Assembly (NCBI RefSeq): GCF_017744695.1
Contig: NZ_JAGIAS010000002.1
Location: forward strand, 682,001-746,000
DNA: 64,000 bases
DNA from: Dyadobacter sp.
GTDB lineage: Bacteria > Bacteroidota > Bacteroidia > Cytophagales > Spirosomataceae
Direction: 5' to 3'
Below the pieces are notes generated by a model. The model was not told where the DNA came from. It saw only the letters and a list, made by a program, of their open reading frames with translations, and did not search any database. Shown here one piece after another: positions 62,538 to 64,000 of this stretch. The translations under genes and the position numbers were made by a program. Each line of letters begins with the position of its first letter. Position 1 is the first letter of the stretch.

Positions 62538-63089
62538 TCAGAAAATAGGCTTGGGAGGAGGCGAGGCAACGTGCAGGAACATGGAAGGTATGGTCAGTAA
62601 AATGCCTTTGAAACCGGTCCCGGTCCGGATCCAGTCAATGACAAAAAACCAGTGTTTCCTGTTAAAAGTGAGGTAATCTTTTAAGAAGTTTTTGAGTACT
62701 TGTGGTGCCTTGCCTTTACCGTCCGTGACGCCGCCTTTCACATGCTTGTCGACATGCGACACGAGGTCCAGGTAACGGTCCTTGGCAGAAACGTCCAGCT
62801 TGCATTTGACATACAAAGTATCATTCATCAGTTGCTGTTCGACGATCTGATAAAAATCGTCGCCGCGTCGCAGGCGTCCTTCGGCCTGTTCGGCCACCTG
62901 CCAGTCGGTCTGGTAAGGGACCATGATCGGGATTTTCATGATCAGCAGCTCATCCGGAAGGCGTGATCCTTTCGAAACTTCCTCACTCCCCGCATCCGCA
63001 AAATACTCCCCTATCCAATACACAAGCGGAAAGCCCATGATATTGTAGAGCAGCAACGCGCACATAAGGATGGAGAAAACCTTTTTCAC
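62538..63089 (-). CDS. Protein of unknown function with N-terminal membrane segment
   Basis: A 183-residue protein from a GTG at 63089. It has one N-terminal hydrophobic segment (VFSILMCALLLYNIMGFPLVYW), then a mostly soluble domain with charged helices (YLDLVSHVDKHVKGG) and a second hydrophobic stretch near the C-terminus (FKGILLTIPSMFLHV). No family recognised. It is on the same strand as the UnbV gene, 102 bp upstream of it, so they may be co-transcribed. Confidence 0.6.
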   Translation of the reverse strand: MKKVFSILMCALLLYNIMGFPLVYWIGEYFADAGSEEVSKGSRLPDELLIMKIPIMVPYQTDWQVAEQAEGRLRRGDDFYQIVEQQLMNDTLYVKCKLDVSAKDRYLDLVSHVDKHVKGGVTDGKGKAPQVLKNFLKDYLTFNRKHWFFVIDWIRTGTGFKGILLTIPSMFLHVASPPPKPIF

Positions 63090-63192
63090 CTGACTGTTTT
63101 CATCAAATGTAGGCGTTTTTACAAAAATTTCGTCATAGATATTCTATCAATATTCCATTTACGCATGTGTCCGGCAATTTTCAAATGGTCAC

Positions 63193-63390
63193 TTGCAGAC
63201 ACTTGCAACCGTAACATTGGACGAACTCGAAAACCCATTGGAACCTACTCCTGTCCCCCACCCGGTTGCGACCAACAAATTCGAAGCGATAGACTGGAAT
63301 GTGAAGCATACCATGTACCACTGTGGGCAGATCGGAATTTTGAGGAGGGTTGTGAGCGAAAGGTTTGATTTTGGATTGCGGGTGGGGTGA
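63193..63390 (+). pseudogene. DinB-like protein fragment
   Basis: The frame, with no ATG, encodes the end of a DinB-type four-helix protein: FEAIDWNVKHTMYHCGQIGILRRVV corresponds to the last helices, with the histidines of the metal site (H-x3-H). The first two thirds are missing, so this is a relic. Divergent from the unknown membrane protein. Confidence 0.6.
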
Positions 63391-63493
63391 TTTGAAAGGG
63401 ATTTTAGTTGTTCGGAAAAACCGAACAACTGCTTTTAACGGAAAAAATTTAAGCGATGTCCAAACGGCTCGTTCGGGTTCGTTAGCGGCAATT

Positions 63494-63651
63494 AAGTACA
63501 GAACGAAAAATAAGATATTGCAGCAAAAAGGACGAACGCCGTATTAACAGGAAGCCTTTTTCTTAACCTTAAGCTCAACGCTCAGTTGCAGGAAGCAGAA
63601 TTAACAGCTACGGTGCGAGCTCGCGAGCAATATGGAATACAAAAGAATTAA
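63494..63651 (+). pseudogene. Coiled-coil-like reading-frame fragment
   Basis: A 52-codon frame without start codon, ending at 63649-63651. Its last 28 residues (LNAQLQEAELTATVRAREQYG) look like a real helical C-terminus, and its stop overlaps the start of the next gene by 20 bp, like neighbouring phage or plasmid genes. The 5' part may have been deleted. Confidence 0.3.
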
Positions 63652-64000
63652 GCCGCATTCAATGACAGAGGAGCAGCTTCGACTGCTCTGGAAAGAAGAA
63701 TATTGTAATCCCGATAAACCAATTTTTACGCTCGACCGCATCCAGGTCAGGTTTTTCGAAGACATGTTCAATCATGCTTTTTACGAAAGCGACAACCGTA
63801 AAGCAAGGGATAAATCGATACTTTCTTTTAACAGACTCGAAAAAATGCTCAGGATTAAAGACACGCTGACCGACCCGGACGCTATCTTGAAACAGGGATG
63901 GGATCGAGACAAAAAGATGTATGATGGCGCGCGGCGTGTCGCGTTTATCAAAGACAGTTACATGGTTGTTATCCGTTTTACAGGCCATTTGAAAGCTAAA
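63632..64000 (+). CDS. Partial gene, PBECR-like nuclease candidate (3' end outside window)
   Basis: ATG at 63632, open to the window end (123 codons). The tail FNRLEKMLRIKDTLTDPDAI, KKMYDGARRVAFIKDSYMVVIRF resembles phage-associated Barnase/EndoU/ColicinE5-RelE-like (PBECR) nucleases, where a short basic region precedes YYVVVVR-type strands. The protein is soluble, rich in charged residues. Call is tentative because the C-terminal catalytic part is missing. Confidence 0.45.
   Translation, partial: MEYKRIKPHSMTEEQLRLLWKEEYCNPDKPIFTLDRIQVRFFEDMFNHAFYESDNRKARDKSILSFNRLEKMLRIKDTLTDPDAILKQGWDRDKKMYDGARRVAFIKDSYMVVIRFTGHLKAK

Noticed and set aside
63165..63368. A 67-codon frame overlapping the DinB relic
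   Set aside because: It is in another frame, rich in Cys and Arg, and has no motif, whereas the overlapping frame shows the DinB helices.

Overview
The window looks like a stretch of chromosome from a Bacteroidota member of the order Cytophagales, most like Dyadobacter or another Spirosomataceae genus. This rests on gene content and not on a database comparison: three SusC/SusD outer-membrane pairs, two ECF sigma/FecR cassettes, a LytTR two-component system beside an ABC permease fused to an M1 peptidase, FG-GAP/UnbV proteins, and starts lacking Shine-Dalgarno sequences. No tRNA, rRNA, CRISPR array or intact transposase was recognised.

Left region (1-15345). Two exported amidohydrolases, one cut by the window edge, are followed by a Tat-exported Gfo/Idh/MocA oxidoreductase, a small secreted protein, two overlapping small membrane proteins, an AraC regulator divergent from a PhyH-type dioxygenase, a multi-spanning membrane protein and a Tat-exported phospholipase C. 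A compact GNAT-like/HTH gene pair at 11823-12834, preceded by GTTTAC repeats, resembles a toxin-antitoxin module. A carboxylesterase and a sugar-isomerase-like protein follow.

Aldarate region (15346-28135, all minus strand). In transcription order: ECF sigma factor, FecR anti-sigma, SusC, SusD, GarL-type aldolase, GntP permease, GarR reductase, UxuA-like protein and glucarate dehydratase. This is a nearly complete route from D-glucarate or D-galactarate to pyruvate and glycerate, coupled to its own outer-membrane importer and surface-signalling regulator. Octamer repeats in inverted orientation separate the last two genes.

Middle region (28290-41147). An HxlR regulator, a second GNAT-like protein with a 48-residue partner, tcdA, a TatD-like hydrolase and a small unknown protein come first. 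A LytTR regulator/histidine kinase pair is divergent from an ABC ATPase and an ABC-2 permease/M1 peptidase fusion. Then come an AraC regulator, an HD protein and a nitronate monooxygenase.

Second SusCD locus (41148-49955). SusC, SusD and a large exported protein of unknown function form an apparent minus-strand operon without sigma/FecR. The divergent gene encodes a membrane-anchored protein with an HTH-like N-terminus and an outer C-terminal sensor-like part, which may take that regulatory role.

Right region (49961-64000). A DUF4349 lipoprotein, a tiny membrane peptide ending inside a repeat element, and rsgA with a long leader are followed by a third SusCD locus with its own sigma/FecR pair and an upstream UnbV protein. 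A hairpin repeat lies between its SusC and SusD, and 10-bp direct repeats lie before SusC. The window ends in a DinB relic, a broken reading frame and the start of a gene resembling phage-associated BECR-type nucleases.
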